A stretch of 64,000 nt of DNA from positions 62,001 through 126,000 of the forward strand of contig NZ_FUYB01000006.1 of NCBI RefSeq assembly GCF_900167255.1, in the 5' to 3' direction. A program made the position numbers and the translations under genes. The notes beneath the pieces were generated by a model, which saw only the letters and a list, made by a program, of their open reading frames with translations, ran no database searches and was not told the DNA's origin. This document shows positions 63,923-64,000 of the stretch, piece after piece; the first letter of the stretch is position 1; each line of letters begins with the position of its first letter. This stretch comes from Thiothrix eikelboomii. GTDB taxonomy: Bacteria > Pseudomonadota > Gammaproteobacteria > Thiotrichales > Thiotrichaceae.

Positions 63923-64000
63923 GAGGAGTTACCGATAGCCCTGATCGTTTTCCGGTCAGGATAGTACGCAATAAGAGGAGACCTGTCACTTTCGTGATCA

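Overview
The window looks like chromosomal DNA of a Gammaproteobacterium with moderate G+C, gene-dense and without any rRNA, tRNA or complete mobile element that I can see. Gene content (gamma-type cmoAB, lptFG, metR/metF, AcnB, hexameric-type citrate synthase, ampG, yciK-like SDR) together with a flavocytochrome c sulfide dehydrogenase pair, an SHP/DHC/cytochrome b cluster and a System II cytochrome c maturation protein suggest a sulfur-oxidising, Thiothrix-like member of the Thiotrichales. This placement is inference; no marker gene such as 16S is present.

Layout. 1-7 kb: the tail of lpd (2-oxoglutarate dehydrogenase E3), then sucC-sucD, gltA and acnB, a co-oriented TCA-cycle block closed by a strong intrinsic terminator. 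7-11 kb: an accessory patch with a Phd/VapC-type toxin-antitoxin module under a palindromic operator, a zinc-finger-less DksA/TraR-like small protein, an hchA-luxR pair, an IS200/IS605-type hairpin relic and a secreted protein of unknown function. 11-24.5 kb: a paired M16 peptidase, an alpha/beta hydrolase, arylamine N-acetyltransferase, quinone oxidoreductase, Prx5-type peroxiredoxin, EamA transporter, divergent metR/metF, and a divergent HDAC-family deacetylase / Pat-type protein acetyltransferase pair. 24.5-29 kb: a TIR-transmembrane protein, DUF1415 protein and rhomboid protease in one tight operon, a tyrosine phosphatase, a copper-amine-oxidase-like protein with a GlyGly-CTERM tail and a RyR-domain protein.

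29-47 kb: xthA, argF-argD (argD has a consensus promoter followed at once by a terminator hairpin), a PmtA-like methyltransferase, sodB, Bcr/CflA transporter, a divergent flippase-like protein/glycosyltransferase pair, ankyrin protein, lptFG, an ArsN2-like acetyltransferase, ampG, yciK-like-cmoA-cmoB, a 2OG-Fe dioxygenase and a DUF533 protein. 47-60.3 kb: a redox region with SHP, DHC, cytochrome b and a divergent cytochrome b561, ccsA, fccA-fccB, DUF5666/DUF6502 proteins, a membrane-bound LuxR-type regulator and a translationally coupled operon of di-heme cytochrome c peroxidase, DAHL-type sensor kinase and double-receiver response regulator preceded by a perfect FNR-type box. 60.3-64 kb: an Omp85-family outer membrane protein overlapping an LtaS-like phosphoglycerol transferase.

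The best candidates for something not well described are the peroxidase-kinase-receiver operon, the TIR/DUF1415/rhomboid operon, the amine-oxidase relative with an altered cofactor site, and the argD leader. None can be proven novel from sequence reading alone.
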